Source of the DNA: Pandoraea cepalis
GTDB taxonomy: Bacteria; Pseudomonadota; Gammaproteobacteria; Burkholderiales; Burkholderiaceae
Assembly: GCF_902459665.1 (NCBI RefSeq)
Contig: NZ_CABPSL010000010.1
Coordinates: 62,001 to 126,000 of the forward strand
DNA: 64,000 nucleotides
Reading direction: 5' to 3'
The notes beneath the pieces were generated by a model. The model saw nothing but the letters and a program-made list of their open reading frames with translations. It was not told where the DNA came from and ran no database searches. Shown one piece after another: positions 8,829 to 17,787 of this stretch (position 1 is its first letter; each line of letters starts with the position of its first letter). Position numbers and translations under genes: made by a program.

Positions 8829-9100
8829 ACCGCATTCGTCTGGCGCCCGACATCACGTCGGGCACCGCCGGGCGTTGCCTGCGGCAGTCCATTCGAGATC
8901 GCGTCCGATACTGCTGCGTGGCGAACACAGACGCGATGTCAGGCTAAAGACTGCGGTCGCGAAAGCCGTTAAGGCAGGATAAGCGCTGCGCAGATTCTGC
9001 AGGCGGCGGCAGGCCGAACGGCATACCGCACGTCACACGACGAATAACCAGAACCCTGACGCCGGTGGAGCATCCGTGCTCACGCCGGCGCAATACCGAC

Positions 9101-9394
9101 ATGTCGCCGCAATCCTTTCGTACTACCGTCAATCTGATCTATCACGGCCGCAACGTCGCGCTGGCGCTTTTGCTCGTCGCCCTGATGTACAACCAGACGT
9201 TCTGGATCGTCGTGAGCGTTGCTGCGGCGGCGCTTTGCACCGGTGCGTTGCGCGAAGCGGCGCGGATGCCGGAGGAAGACGATCTGCCGCCGCGTCCGCT
9301 GGTCATCCAGGTACTGCGCATCTCGGTGCCGCTGCTGCTCACCATGTTCGCGCTAGGCTACGGCGCCGTGTGGATCAATCGCAATTTCGGCTGA
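9101..9394 (+). CDS. Small two-TM membrane protein, unknown
   Basis: 97-residue protein with membrane segments at about residues 18-49 (ALALLLVALMYNQTFWIVVS and the following Ala-rich stretch) and 70-90 (ISVPLLLTMFALGYGAVWI), joined by an acidic linker RMPEEDDLPPRP. No family recognised. A GTG at 9065 would add 12 residues; neither start has a convincing Shine-Dalgarno sequence. The 270-bp region before it, shared with the divergent KefF-like gene, has no other coding signal. Confidence 0.6.
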   Translation: MSPQSFRTTVNLIYHGRNVALALLLVALMYNQTFWIVVSVAAAALCTGALREAARMPEEDDLPPRPLVIQVLRISVPLLLTMFALGYGAVWINRNFG

Positions 9395-9451
9395 GCCGGG
9401 CCTGCCCGCGCGCTCGCGCCTGGGCGCGAGGCGGGACAGCAAGCGGCGCGC

Positions 9452-10867
9452 TTACGACTGCGCCGGAAGCGCGTCGCGCGACTTGTGCAGCAGCGCGTTG
9501 CGGCGCGCATACGTGAAATAGATCCCCAAGCCGATGACGAGCCACACCACGAAGGCGACCCATGTGGTCGCTTGCAGGTGCGCCATCAGGAACAGGCACA
9601 GACCGGCGGAGATAAGCGGCACGACCGGGGCGCCGGGCACGCGGAACGCGCGCGGCAGGTCCGGGTGCGTGCGACGCAGTACCAGCACGGCGACCGACAC
9701 CAGCGCGAACGCCGACAGCGTGCCGATGTTGATCAGCTCGGCGAGCACGCCCAGCGGCACGAAGCCCGCGATGACGGCGAACACCACACCAATGATCCAC
9801 GTGCCGGCGAATGGCGTTTTGTGCGTCGGATGAATGCGCGAGAGCAGCGGCGGCAGCAGGCCGTCGCGCGACATGGCATACGTAATGCGGGTCTGGCCGT
9901 AGGTCATCACCAGGATCACGGTCGTCATGCCGAGAATCGCGCCCAGATCGACGAAGCCCGCGATCCAGTTCTGACCGGCATATTGCAGCGCCAGCGACAC
10001 CGGGTGGTCCACGCCCGCGAACTTCGCGAACGGCACGATGCCGGTCATGATCGCGGCGACCGCCACATACAGCAGCGTGCAGACGATGAGCGAGCCGATT
10101 ATGCCGATGGGCAGATCGCGGCCCGGATTGCGGACTTCTTCCGCTGCGGACGTCACGGCGTCGAAGCCGATGAACGCGAAGAACACGAGCGCGGCGGCGT
10201 TGAACATGCCGCCGGTGCCGAACGGCATGAACGGTGTCCAGTTGGCCGGTTTGACATGCCATACGCCCACCGCGATGAACAGCAGCACGACGCCGATCTT
10301 GATCGCCACCATCAGATTGTTGATGCGGGCGGACTCACGCACGCCGTACGACAGGACCCACGTGATGAGCAGCATGATGACCACGGCGGGCAGGTTGATG
10401 AAGGTCGTGACGCCGGGCACGCCGCCGGGTGCTGCCGTGATGGCGGCGGGCAAATGCAGACCGAAGCCTGCCGCGAGCGACTGGAAGTAGCCCGACCACC
10501 CGACCGAGACGGCCGACGAGGCCAGCCCGTACTCGAGCATCAGATCCCAGCCGATGATCCACGCGACGATCTCGCCGAGCGTGGCGTAGCTGTAGGTGTA
10601 GATCGATCCGGAGACGGGAATCGTCGACGCGAATTCCGCGTAGCACAGGGCCGCGAAGCCGCAAGCGGTGGCCGCGATGATGAACGAGAGCGTGAGCGCA
10701 GGGCCGGCGGTGAGGGCGCCGGTGCCTGTGAGCACGAAAATGCCGGTGCCGATGATGGCGCCGATGCCCATCAGGACCAGATCGACCGGGCCCAGCACCT
10801 TTTTGAGACTGCCGGTACGGCTCGCGACCAGCATGTTCTCGATGTTTTTGGTTCGAAAAAGACTCAT
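9452..10867 (-). CDS. APC-family amino acid permease (YfnA/CAT type)
   Basis: 471-residue cytoplasmic-membrane transporter with 12 predicted helices. The N-terminus LKKVLGPVDLVLMGIGAIIGTGIFVLTG contains the conserved GxGxIIGTGIF substrate-binding break of helix 1; FFAFIGFDAVTSAAEEVRNP is the helix-6 signature. Sequence style is that of cationic/branched amino acid permeases (CAT-like); the substrate is not determined. The start at 10867 (MSLFRTKN) matches family N-termini; 22 extra upstream codons are basic and unlikely. It has an unusually long 5' region (next entry). Confidence 0.9.
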   Translation of the reverse strand: MSLFRTKNIENMLVASRTGSLKKVLGPVDLVLMGIGAIIGTGIFVLTGTGALTAGPALTLSFIIAATACGFAALCYAEFASTIPVSGSIYTYSYATLGEIVAWIIGWDLMLEYGLASSAVSVGWSGYFQSLAAGFGLHLPAAITAAPGGVPGVTTFINLPAVVIMLLITWVLSYGVRESARINNLMVAIKIGVVLLFIAVGVWHVKPANWTPFMPFGTGGMFNAAALVFFAFIGFDAVTSAAEEVRNPGRDLPIGIIGSLIVCTLLYVAVAAIMTGIVPFAKFAGVDHPVSLALQYAGQNWIAGFVDLGAILGMTTVILVMTYGQTRITYAMSRDGLLPPLLSRIHPTHKTPFAGTWIIGVVFAVIAGFVPLGVLAELINIGTLSAFALVSVAVLVLRRTHPDLPRAFRVPGAPVVPLISAGLCLFLMAHLQATTWVAFVVWLVIGLGIYFTYARRNALLHKSRDALPAQS

Positions 10868-11479
10868 GACCTGCAAAAGGTTCCTGCAACGTATGCCCCT
10901 GGCGTTCGCGTGGCGCGCCATCGGGGAATCCACGGGAGAGGTCTCCCGCGACCTGGCTGCAAGGGCACCCCGGGCTTGTGGCCGCTCGTTCCCATGCCTG
11001 GCGGAACACCACAGGGTGGGTCGAACCTCCTCGTTGCGCTAACGTCGCCGGTGCGCACGGCACCGATCTGTCGGCCGTCGGTAGCGTGCATGGGGATGCG
11101 CGCCGGATGCGGCAAGACGATAGGCAACCACGGCGCGCGCTACGCGCACCGGGGCGGGACGAACACGATCGAGACTTACGGAGGATCCTGCCGGACTGCC
11201 GTGTGCGTGGCGACTGTCGACGCGGCACATCGGAGAAGGGGGGGTCTGCAAGGTGGGTGCCCGTTCGACGCCGTGGCGTCGTTCGGGCGAAGGCTCGCTG
11301 TCCTGCGGTCCGGCCATCGGTGCCTGATCGGCGCCTCCGCCTGGCCGGAATTGCTCATATTTTAAGCGATTTTTCCCAAGGTGCGTACAGCGTCTGCTGA
11401 ATTGGGGGCACATGGATGGAGGAGCCGTGGCGCGAGGGCCGCCGCGTCGCAGACAGGGCGACGCGCGCGGTTGGCGGGG
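10868..11479 (-). other. 612-bp non-coding leader/intergenic region of the permease
   Basis: No convincing gene on either strand. On the minus strand the only AT-rich patch (11360-11385, TTAAAATAT) could hold a promoter about 490 nt before the permease start, implying a long leader. Two strong dyads lie within: 11259-11288 (GCCCG, TT/TT internal loop, CGACGCC/GGCGTCG) and 10933-10948 (CGGGAGA-GG-TCTCCCG). I tested it by eye for glycine, lysine and guanidine riboswitch cores and found no match. Confidence 0.45.
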
Positions 11480-12250
11480 TCAGTGGTTGGAACCGCCGGG
11501 GCCACCGCCCCCCGGACCGCCGCCGGGCGGACGTCCACCGTGTCCACCGCTCTGTCCGCCTGCGCGTCCCCCGCCTCGCCCACGATCATAGTCTGCGCGA
11601 TTCCCCCCACCAGGCGGACGCGGACCCGCACTACCGCCGCCTCCCTGTGGACGCGGCCCCGGACTGGCGCCGTGCCCCGGGGGACGCGGCCCGGGCCCCG
11701 GGGCCGCACCGTGTCCGGGCGGGCGGTTCCCCGGTCCGGCCCCCGGTCCCGGCGGGCGAGGCCCTGCGCCGGGATAGTGGCCCCCGGGCGGACGTGGTCC
11801 GGCGCCTGGATAGTAGTGCCCCGGCGGCCGCGGTCGCGGGGGCGGGCGTTGCCAGTAGCGCTGATCGTGATACCACGGCCGGCCACGATAATAGTTGCCC
11901 CAGTACGCGCCGATCGAGAACGTCACGATGGGCAGCCCGATCATCGGGCCGTAGTTGAGCACGGGCACCGGGCTGCCCTGATACGGATAGCTGAGCAGCG
12001 CCGCGTAGATCCAGCCGCGCGCGCCGGGCAGGCCGATGTCGCACCACGAGTAATCGGACAGACAGCCGTAGACCGTCACGGGCATGCCCGCGCCGGTCTG
12101 GGCGACAACCGGGTAATCGACGGCCGGACCGGCGCGCACGTTGGCCGGCGCGTTGATCACCGCCTGCCCGGACTGCGCCGACGCCGCCTCCGGCAGCGCG
12201 ACCAGCATCATGGCGCCCGCGAGCACGAGCGGCAAAGTCCATGTCTTCAT
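11480..12250 (-). CDS. Exported SH3-domain protein with Pro/Gly-rich repeat tail
   Basis: 256 residues. Signal peptide 1-25 (ending EAASAQ), bacterial SH3 domain at about 30-90 (NVRAGPAVDYPVVAQ, then GWIYAALL), a Tyr/Trp/Arg-rich linker (110-135), then about 120 residues almost only Gly, Pro, Arg and His with repeats of GAGPRPPG and PGPRPPGHG. The head resembles many proteobacterial SH3 type-3 periplasmic proteins; the tail is low-complexity, possibly cell-wall or surface binding. Upstream GAAGGAGACGGAC gives a good ribosome site. The extreme GC of the tail creates many false frames on the other strand. Confidence 0.8.
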   Translation of the reverse strand: MKTWTLPLVLAGAMMLVALPEAASAQSGQAVINAPANVRAGPAVDYPVVAQTGAGMPVTVYGCLSDYSWCDIGLPGARGWIYAALLSYPYQGSPVPVLNYGPMIGLPIVTFSIGAYWGNYYRGRPWYHDQRYWQRPPPRPRPPGHYYPGAGPRPPGGHYPGAGPRPPGPGAGPGNRPPGHGAAPGPGPRPPGHGASPGPRPQGGGGSAGPRPPGGGNRADYDRGRGGGRAGGQSGGHGGRPPGGGPGGGGPGGSNH

Positions 12251-12328
12251 GTCCGTCTCCTTGTCGTGACGGCGGTGCGTCCGGCACCCGTGACGCGCGG
12301 GCGGAACAGCGCCTTCGAAACGTGTCGA

Positions 12329-13435
12329 TCAGTACAGCACGACCGAGCGGATCGACTCGCCGCGCTTCATCAGATCGAAGCCTTCGTTGATCTGGTCCAG
12401 ACGCAGCGTGTGCGTGATCAGGTCGTCGATGTTGATCTTACCCTCCATATACCAGTCGACGATCTTCGGCACGTCGGTGCGACCGCGCGCCCCGCCGAAC
12501 GCCGACCCCTTCCACTCGCGGCCCGTCACCAACTGGAACGGGCGCGTGCTGATCTCCTGACCCGCGGCGGCCACGCCAATGATGAACGACTGGCCCCACC
12601 CCTTGTGGCAGCATTCGAGCGCCTGACGCATGGTCGTCACGTTGCCGATGCACTCGAACGAGTAATCGGCGCCGCCGTCGGTCAATTGCACGATCGTGTC
12701 GACGACGTTTTCGTCCTCATTCGGATTGATGAAGTGCGTCATGCCGAACTTCTTGGCGAGTGCCACGCGCCCCGGGTTGATATCGACGCCAATGATCTTG
12801 TCGGCGCCGACCATCTTCGCGCCCTGGATCACGTTCAGGCCAATACCGCCGAGGCCGAACACCACGACGTTCGCCCCTGCCTCGACCTTCGCCGAATAGA
12901 CCACGGCGCCCACGCCGGTCGTCACGCCGCAACCGATGTAGCAGACCTTGTCGAACGGCGCGTCCGAGCGCACCTTGGCGACGGCGATTTCCGGCACGAC
13001 GATGTAGTTAGAGAACGTGGACGTGCCCATGTAATGGAAGATGGGCTTGCCGTCGAGCGAGAAGCGCGACGTGGCATCCGGCATCAGACCGCGGCCTTGC
13101 GTGCTGCGGATCGCCTGGCACAGATTGGTCTTGCGCGACAGGCAGAACTTGCACTGGCGGCATTCGGGCGTGTACAGCGGAATGACGTGATCGTCTTTCT
13201 TCAGGGTGGTGACGCCCGGACCAACGTCGACGACGACGCCCGCGCCCTCGTGCCCGAGAATGGCGGGGAAGATACCTTCCGGATCGGCGCCGGAGAGTGT
13301 GTAGTAGTCCGTATGGCAGATGCCGGTGGCCTTGATCTCGATCAACACCTCGCCGGCGCGCGGCCCTTCCAGATCGACTTCCTCGATGGTCAGGGGTTTG
13401 CCGGCCTCCCAGGCAATGGCGGCTTTGGTCTTCAT
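12329..13435 (-). CDS. frmA: S-(hydroxymethyl)glutathione dehydrogenase / class III alcohol dehydrogenase
   Basis: 368-residue zinc enzyme that oxidises the glutathione adduct of formaldehyde (and reduces S-nitrosoglutathione). [14 protein letters not shown] holds the catalytic-zinc Cys, GHEGAGVV the His-Glu, and the structural zinc loop is [28 protein letters not shown] is the NAD Rossmann turn. Length and sequence are classical for FrmA/AdhC. The start MKTKAAIAW is preceded by GAGGATTATCGCC; 18 further upstream codons are open but unlike the family. No frmR regulator or frmB esterase lies next to it. Confidence 0.95.
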   Translation of the reverse strand: MKTKAAIAWEAGKPLTIEEVDLEGPRAGEVLIEIKATGICHTDYYTLSGADPEGIFPAILGHEGAGVVVDVGPGVTTLKKDDHVIPLYTPECRQCKFCLSRKTNLCQAIRSTQGRGLMPDATSRFSLDGKPIFHYMGTSTFSNYIVVPEIAVAKVRSDAPFDKVCYIGCGVTTGVGAVVYSAKVEAGANVVVFGLGGIGLNVIQGAKMVGADKIIGVDINPGRVALAKKFGMTHFINPNEDENVVDTIVQLTDGGADYSFECIGNVTTMRQALECCHKGWGQSFIIGVAAAGQEISTRPFQLVTGREWKGSAFGGARGRTDVPKIVDWYMEGKINIDDLITHTLRLDQINEGFDLMKRGESIRSVVLY

Positions 13436-13580
13436 GGCGATAATCCTCGTTGCAACGTCGTTCGGGGGAGTCCCTTCGCGACGTACCATACCGCGTTCTC
13501 AAGACGCGCGCGAGTCTTGACACGCCATGTCTGCGGAAATAGCGGGGCTGGGGGCAACAATCGCGGCTCGGCGGCGAGCG

Positions 13581-15302
13581 TCAGCGTCGCGCGCCGCTGC
13601 CCAGCGGTGCCACGATGTGATAAAAGCCGCCCATGTCGACCGGCCGAGCGAACCAGAATCCCTGCGCTTCGTCGCACCCCAGCTCGGTGAGCCGCTGGGC
13701 CTGCGCCTGCGTCTCCACGCCCTCGGCCGTCACGCGCAGGCCGAGCGAGTGGGCCATCGCAACAATCGCGCTCACGATGGCATGGCTGTGGGCATGCGTG
13801 AGCATGTCGCGCACGAAAGTCTGGTCGATCTTGAGGCGATTGACGGGGAAACGGGTCAGATAGGCGAGGCTGGCATACCCCGTGCCGAAGTCGTCGACGG
13901 CGATCTCGACACCCATGTCGTGCAGTGAGCGCAGACAACCGACCGCGGCGCTCGAGTCCCCGAGCAGCACGGTTTCCGTGATCTCGATCTCCAGGTGGCG
14001 AGGTTCCAGCGCATGCGCGCTCAGGGCACGCTCGACCATGCCCACGACGTCCTGCCGTGCGAACTGCTGCGCCGACACGTTGACGGAGATGCGCGGCAGA
14101 TGGCCGCACCGCCGCAGCAGACGGCTCGCCTCGCGGCAGGCCGTTTGCATCACCCATTCGCCCAGCGGCAGGATCAGTCCCGAGGTTTCCGCGATCGGGA
14201 TGAATTCTGCCGGCCCGATGACCCCCAGCGCCGGGTGACGCCAGCGCAGAAGCGTTTCTGCGTGGCGGATCTCGCCGTCGGACAGACTGACTTGCGGCTG
14301 GTACACGAGATGCAGTTGCGTGTGCGCCTGCTCATGCACCGCGACGCGCAACAGACTCTCGAGTTCGTTGCGCCGCCGCGTCTGCGCGTCCATCTCGCTG
14401 CTGAAGACGCGCAGTCCGCCACCGGCGGCGCTGGCGATACCCAGCGCAATGTGGGCGCGGCGCAGCAGCGTGTCGGGGGTATGGCCGTGTTCGGGATAGC
14501 TGACCAAGCCGATGCTCGCGTCGAGCGCGACGGCATTCTGGTCGACGTCGGCCCATTGGGCGAGCCGTGCCTGAATTCGAGCGGCGAACAGACGCGCGCC
14601 GTCGCCCGTTTCGTTGGTGACGATGACGAAACGGCTGCCGCCGAGGCACGCGAGGGCGTCTTCGGGGCCGCTGGCTTCGCGCAGGCGTTCCGCGGCGATG
14701 CGCAGCGCCAGCTCTGCGGTCGGTGGACCGAAGGTGCTGCGCAATTGGCGCAGGTGATCGAGTTCGATCAGCAAAACCGTCAGCCCGACCTGCTGGCGCG
14801 CGCACCGATGAATCGCCAGTTCGAGCCGTTCGTTGAGCAGCGTCTGGTTGGGCAACTGGGTGACCGGGTCGTGATGCGTGACGTACCAGAGCCGGGACGC
14901 CACCTGCACCTGTTGCGAGAGGTCGAGCACGATGCCCACCCAGCGTCGTTCGCCGGGGGCATGTTCGACGCAGGAAAGCGCCAGCCGTACGGGCAGCCAA
15001 CTGCGCACATGTGTGAGCAGATGCCATTCGTCGTCGTACGGTACCGCTTCGGTAGCCGACAGACTGGCCAGCGCTGGCAGGCGACGACGCGTCAGCTCGG
15101 ACGGATCGAGCAACGACAGGAAGCTGCGCTTGCCCAGCAGGTCATCGGGGCGATGGCCCGTCAGCCGCGTGAACGCGCCGTTCATTCGCTCGAGCATGCC
15201 GTCGTCCGTGCAAACGAACATGGCATAGGGCGCACTGTCGAGCGCGGCGCGGCTCAACTCGGCTTGTACGTCGGGCACCCGACGAGGCACGGGATCGTTC
15301 AT
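13581..15302 (-). CDS. PAS-GGDEF-EAL cyclic-di-GMP protein with degenerate GGDEF
   Basis: 573 residues: PAS at about 15-130, GGDEF at 140-305, EAL at 320-565. The cyclase signature reads GGSRF (221-225) instead of GG(D/E)EF, so synthesis is very unlikely. The phosphodiesterase keeps NVSAQQF, EIEITE (438-443), DDFGTGYASL (470-479), LKID and AEGVE (526-530); its EAL motif is ETL (349-351), retaining the metal-binding Glu. It is therefore probably a c-di-GMP phosphodiesterase, perhaps gated by the PAS and the inactive GGDEF. No transmembrane helix is seen. ATG at 15302 is preceded by GGGGGGA; an open frame of 147 codons upstream is non-coding in character. Confidence 0.9.
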   Translation of the reverse strand: MNDPVPRRVPDVQAELSRAALDSAPYAMFVCTDDGMLERMNGAFTRLTGHRPDDLLGKRSFLSLLDPSELTRRRLPALASLSATEAVPYDDEWHLLTHVRSWLPVRLALSCVEHAPGERRWVGIVLDLSQQVQVASRLWYVTHHDPVTQLPNQTLLNERLELAIHRCARQQVGLTVLLIELDHLRQLRSTFGPPTAELALRIAAERLREASGPEDALACLGGSRFVIVTNETGDGARLFAARIQARLAQWADVDQNAVALDASIGLVSYPEHGHTPDTLLRRAHIALGIASAAGGGLRVFSSEMDAQTRRRNELESLLRVAVHEQAHTQLHLVYQPQVSLSDGEIRHAETLLRWRHPALGVIGPAEFIPIAETSGLILPLGEWVMQTACREASRLLRRCGHLPRISVNVSAQQFARQDVVGMVERALSAHALEPRHLEIEITETVLLGDSSAAVGCLRSLHDMGVEIAVDDFGTGYASLAYLTRFPVNRLKIDQTFVRDMLTHAHSHAIVSAIVAMAHSLGLRVTAEGVETQAQAQRLTELGCDEAQGFWFARPVDMGGFYHIVAPLGSGARR

Positions 15303-15737
15303 GCCCGGTCCCCCCGAAAGCCGGCCAAGCCGGACTTCAGGAACGTCATGCAACACCTCCCTGGCGTCGCGATTTTTATCTCGAAAATCGAGAGATCGGA
15401 TCGCCAAATTTCTTTTGTTTTTCAAATGGTTGTGCGTACCATTCTGCCATGAGGAAAGCGCGCGCGGGCAAGGGAAAACGCGGGGGCGATGGGGGTTCCG
15501 AAAATGCGTGGGCACGCGCATGCTGTGGGCTGTGATCCGCCGCAGGCGCGCCTTGAATCGCGGCGGCCAGCGACGGCAATACACCGCTCGCGGCGGGGGC
15601 GACCGGGGCATTGCTATGGCCCGAGCGCGATCCCTTCGGTATGATGCGGCCTGATTCACGCGGGTTTGCGCAGCACGCCGGTCAAGCGTCGCGTGACGTG
15701 CCCGCCACCACCGACATTCGGCAAAAGGAAGAGAGCG
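15303..15737. other. 435-bp divergent intergenic region between EAL gene and yfiR
   Basis: No gene supported. It holds an AT-rich patch (15371-15450) with a TCTCGA/TCGAGA hairpin at 15379-15393, and TATGAT at 15640-15645 as a possible -10 for yfiR without a well-spaced -35. It probably contains both divergent promoters. Confidence 0.4.
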
Positions 15738-16352
15738 TTGCATAACGCGTGGACATCAACGAGCGGCATGACCCGGGGCCTCTGGCGCGAACGTCGGATG
15801 CCGCTTCGTCTGCGCGCGCCCCTGGCGTGTTTTCTGTGGCTCGTGTGCTGGGCCACGTTCGGCAGCGCATTTGCACAGACGCCGGAGCCCGCCGCTGCAC
15901 CCAACGCGCGGGACGCCAACGTGCGACAGGTGGTGCTCGGCATCATCAGTTTCACCCGCTGGCCGACGGACCCCGCCAAGGTGCGACTGTGCGTGGTCGG
16001 CAATACCGACTACGCGCGCGATCTGCTCGCCGGGCCGTTGCCCACCCTGGGCTTGCCGGTCGAGGCGAAGCGTGTTGCGGTGACGGAGCCTGCCATTGGT
16101 TCGTCATGCGACGCGTTGTATCTCGGTGCCGTGAGTGACACCGAGCGTCGGCAATTGCTGGCGAACCTCGCCGGTCACCCCATCCTGACGATCAGCGAGC
16201 GGAACGACTCATGCACGCTCGGGGTCATGTTCTGCCTGAACGTCGATACGGAGCGAGTGACGTTCGACATCAACCTCGACACCGTTGCGCGGAGTGGCGT
16301 TCGTGTCCACCCCAACGTGCTCAAGCTGGCACGAAAGCCGGGGACACCATGA
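15738..16352 (+). CDS. yfiR: YfiR-family periplasmic repressor of the diguanylate cyclase YfiN
   Basis: About 204 residues with a signal peptide (PLACFLWLVCWATFGSAFAQ) and a DUF4154/YfiR domain: VLGIISFTRWP near the start, the LCVVG strand, and SSCDALYLG, ILTISE and FDINLDTVARSGVRVHPNVLKLAR near the end. In Pseudomonas YfiR binds the periplasmic part of YfiN and silences it. I favour a TTG start at 15738 because AAGGAAGAGAG stands just before it; ATG at 15768 is the alternative. Its last bases overlap the yfiN start (ATGA). Confidence 0.88.
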   Translation: MHNAWTSTSGMTRGLWRERRMPLRLRAPLACFLWLVCWATFGSAFAQTPEPAAAPNARDANVRQVVLGIISFTRWPTDPAKVRLCVVGNTDYARDLLAGPLPTLGLPVEAKRVAVTEPAIGSSCDALYLGAVSDTERRQLLANLAGHPILTISERNDSCTLGVMFCLNVDTERVTFDINLDTVARSGVRVHPNVLKLARKPGTP

Positions 16353-17719
16353 CGACCCATCGTCCTTCATCCCCGCCCTTGCCGCCCGGCGCGTCGTCGG
16401 TCGCCGGCCTGCTGCCTGCCGATGCGTCGGCCGAAGGCGAACGTGAGCCGCCGTTGGCGACATCGCATCTCGCGGCGCCCGACCCGATGCGCGGTCGCCG
16501 GCCGTCGTTGCAGGGCATGCTGCGCCGTACCCACTTGCGTCTGGCCGTGTCCGCCGTCGTGCTCGCAGCGGTCTCGCTGTCGCTGGTGGCGTGGATCGCC
16601 TTGCGCGCGTATGCCGAGAACAATCTTCTGCTGATCGGGCGCTCGCTTGCCTACACCACGGAGGCCGCGGTCGTGTTTGGCGACCGCCTGGCGGCTCAGG
16701 AAGCGATTGCGCTCATCGCGAGCGACGAGGACCTTGCTCAGGTGCGGGTGTTCGATGCGAACAATGCGCCGTTCGCGCAGTGGCGTCGTCCGGACGGCGG
16801 CGCCCTGACACAAGTCGAGCGCGTGATCGCGAACGTCGCGCTGCCCGGACCCGTGACAATGCCGATTCGTCATGACGGAAAAGTCGTCGGCACTATCGAT
16901 GTGCAGGGGCAGGGGCATCAGTTCTTCCTTTTCCTGCTGAGCGGGGTAGGCGGCGTGCTCGCCTGCCTGCTGGTGACGTTCGCCGTGGCGAACGTCCTGG
17001 CCAAACGGATGCACCGCGATATCGTCAAACCGTTGCGGGCACTGGCGGAAGTGGCGCACGCGGTGCGCCGCGAGCGAGCGTTTCATCAGCGCGTGGCGGC
17101 GACGCCACTGGCAGAACTGAAGGAACTCGGCGATGACTTCAACGCACTGCTCGACGAATTCGAGGGGTGGCAGAATCACTTGCGCGCGCAAAATGCCACG
17201 CTCGCGCACCAGGCCAATCACGATCGGCTGACGGGGCTGCCGAACCGGGCGTATTTCGAATCGCGCCTGGTGCAGGCGCTTGCCGACGCGCGCGAAATGG
17301 GCACGCACGTCGCGCTGCTCTATCTCGACAGCGACCGTTTCAAGGAAATCAACGACCAACGAGGGCACGGTGCGGGTGACGTGGTGTTGATGACCATTGC
17401 CGAGCGTCTGCGCCAGCCGCTGCGCGAGGGCGATCTGGTGGCGCGTCTGGGCGGCGACGAGTTCGCCGTCATGCTCGTGGGCGTGCGACAGACGTCGAAT
17501 GCCGTGCGTCTCGCGCAGAGTCTGCTCGTGGCGATGGAAAAACCGATTGTGCTGCCGGATGGCGGCGAAATCGTCACATCGATGAGTATCGGTGTCGCGT
17601 TGTACCCGACCCACGCCGAGGACGCCGCCGCGCTGCTGCGCACGGCGGACGCGGCCATGTATCAGGCCAAGCGTGCTGGCGTCGGCACCTGGTTTGTGGC
17701 GGGGAGTCCCAAAGGGTGA
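16349..17719 (+). CDS. yfiN: Membrane diguanylate cyclase YfiN/TpbB-like
   Basis: 456 residues. A disordered Pro/Ala-rich leader (1-55), TM helix 64-88, a CHASE8-type periplasmic domain (89-190), TM helix 192-216, HAMP (218-272) and GGDEF (290-452). The active motif GGDEF is intact at 368-372, and an RxxD inhibitory site (359-362) stands five residues before it, so product inhibition is expected. The domain order is that of YfiN, whose output is held off by YfiR and released by YfiB. The start overlaps the yfiR stop. Confidence 0.92.
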   Translation: MTTHRPSSPPLPPGASSVAGLLPADASAEGEREPPLATSHLAAPDPMRGRRPSLQGMLRRTHLRLAVSAVVLAAVSLSLVAWIALRAYAENNLLLIGRSLAYTTEAAVVFGDRLAAQEAIALIASDEDLAQVRVFDANNAPFAQWRRPDGGALTQVERVIANVALPGPVTMPIRHDGKVVGTIDVQGQGHQFFLFLLSGVGGVLACLLVTFAVANVLAKRMHRDIVKPLRALAEVAHAVRRERAFHQRVAATPLAELKELGDDFNALLDEFEGWQNHLRAQNATLAHQANHDRLTGLPNRAYFESRLVQALADAREMGTHVALLYLDSDRFKEINDQRGHGAGDVVLMTIAERLRQPLREGDLVARLGGDEFAVMLVGVRQTSNAVRLAQSLLVAMEKPIVLPDGGEIVTSMSIGVALYPTHAEDAAALLRTADAAMYQAKRAGVGTWFVAGSPKG

Positions 17720-17787
17720 ACCAACGTGAATTGCGCCATGCTGGATGAACACCATAACCATAATTGACGACCGGATGACACACTGCC

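Noticed and set aside
11221-11300. Glycine riboswitch
   Set aside because: GGAGAAGG and GGGCGAAGG look suggestive on the plus strand, but the aptamer core is absent and there is no plus-strand gene downstream.
10978-11400. 140-codon frame in the permease leader
   Set aside because: No ribosome site; Arg-rich composition of random GC-rich DNA.
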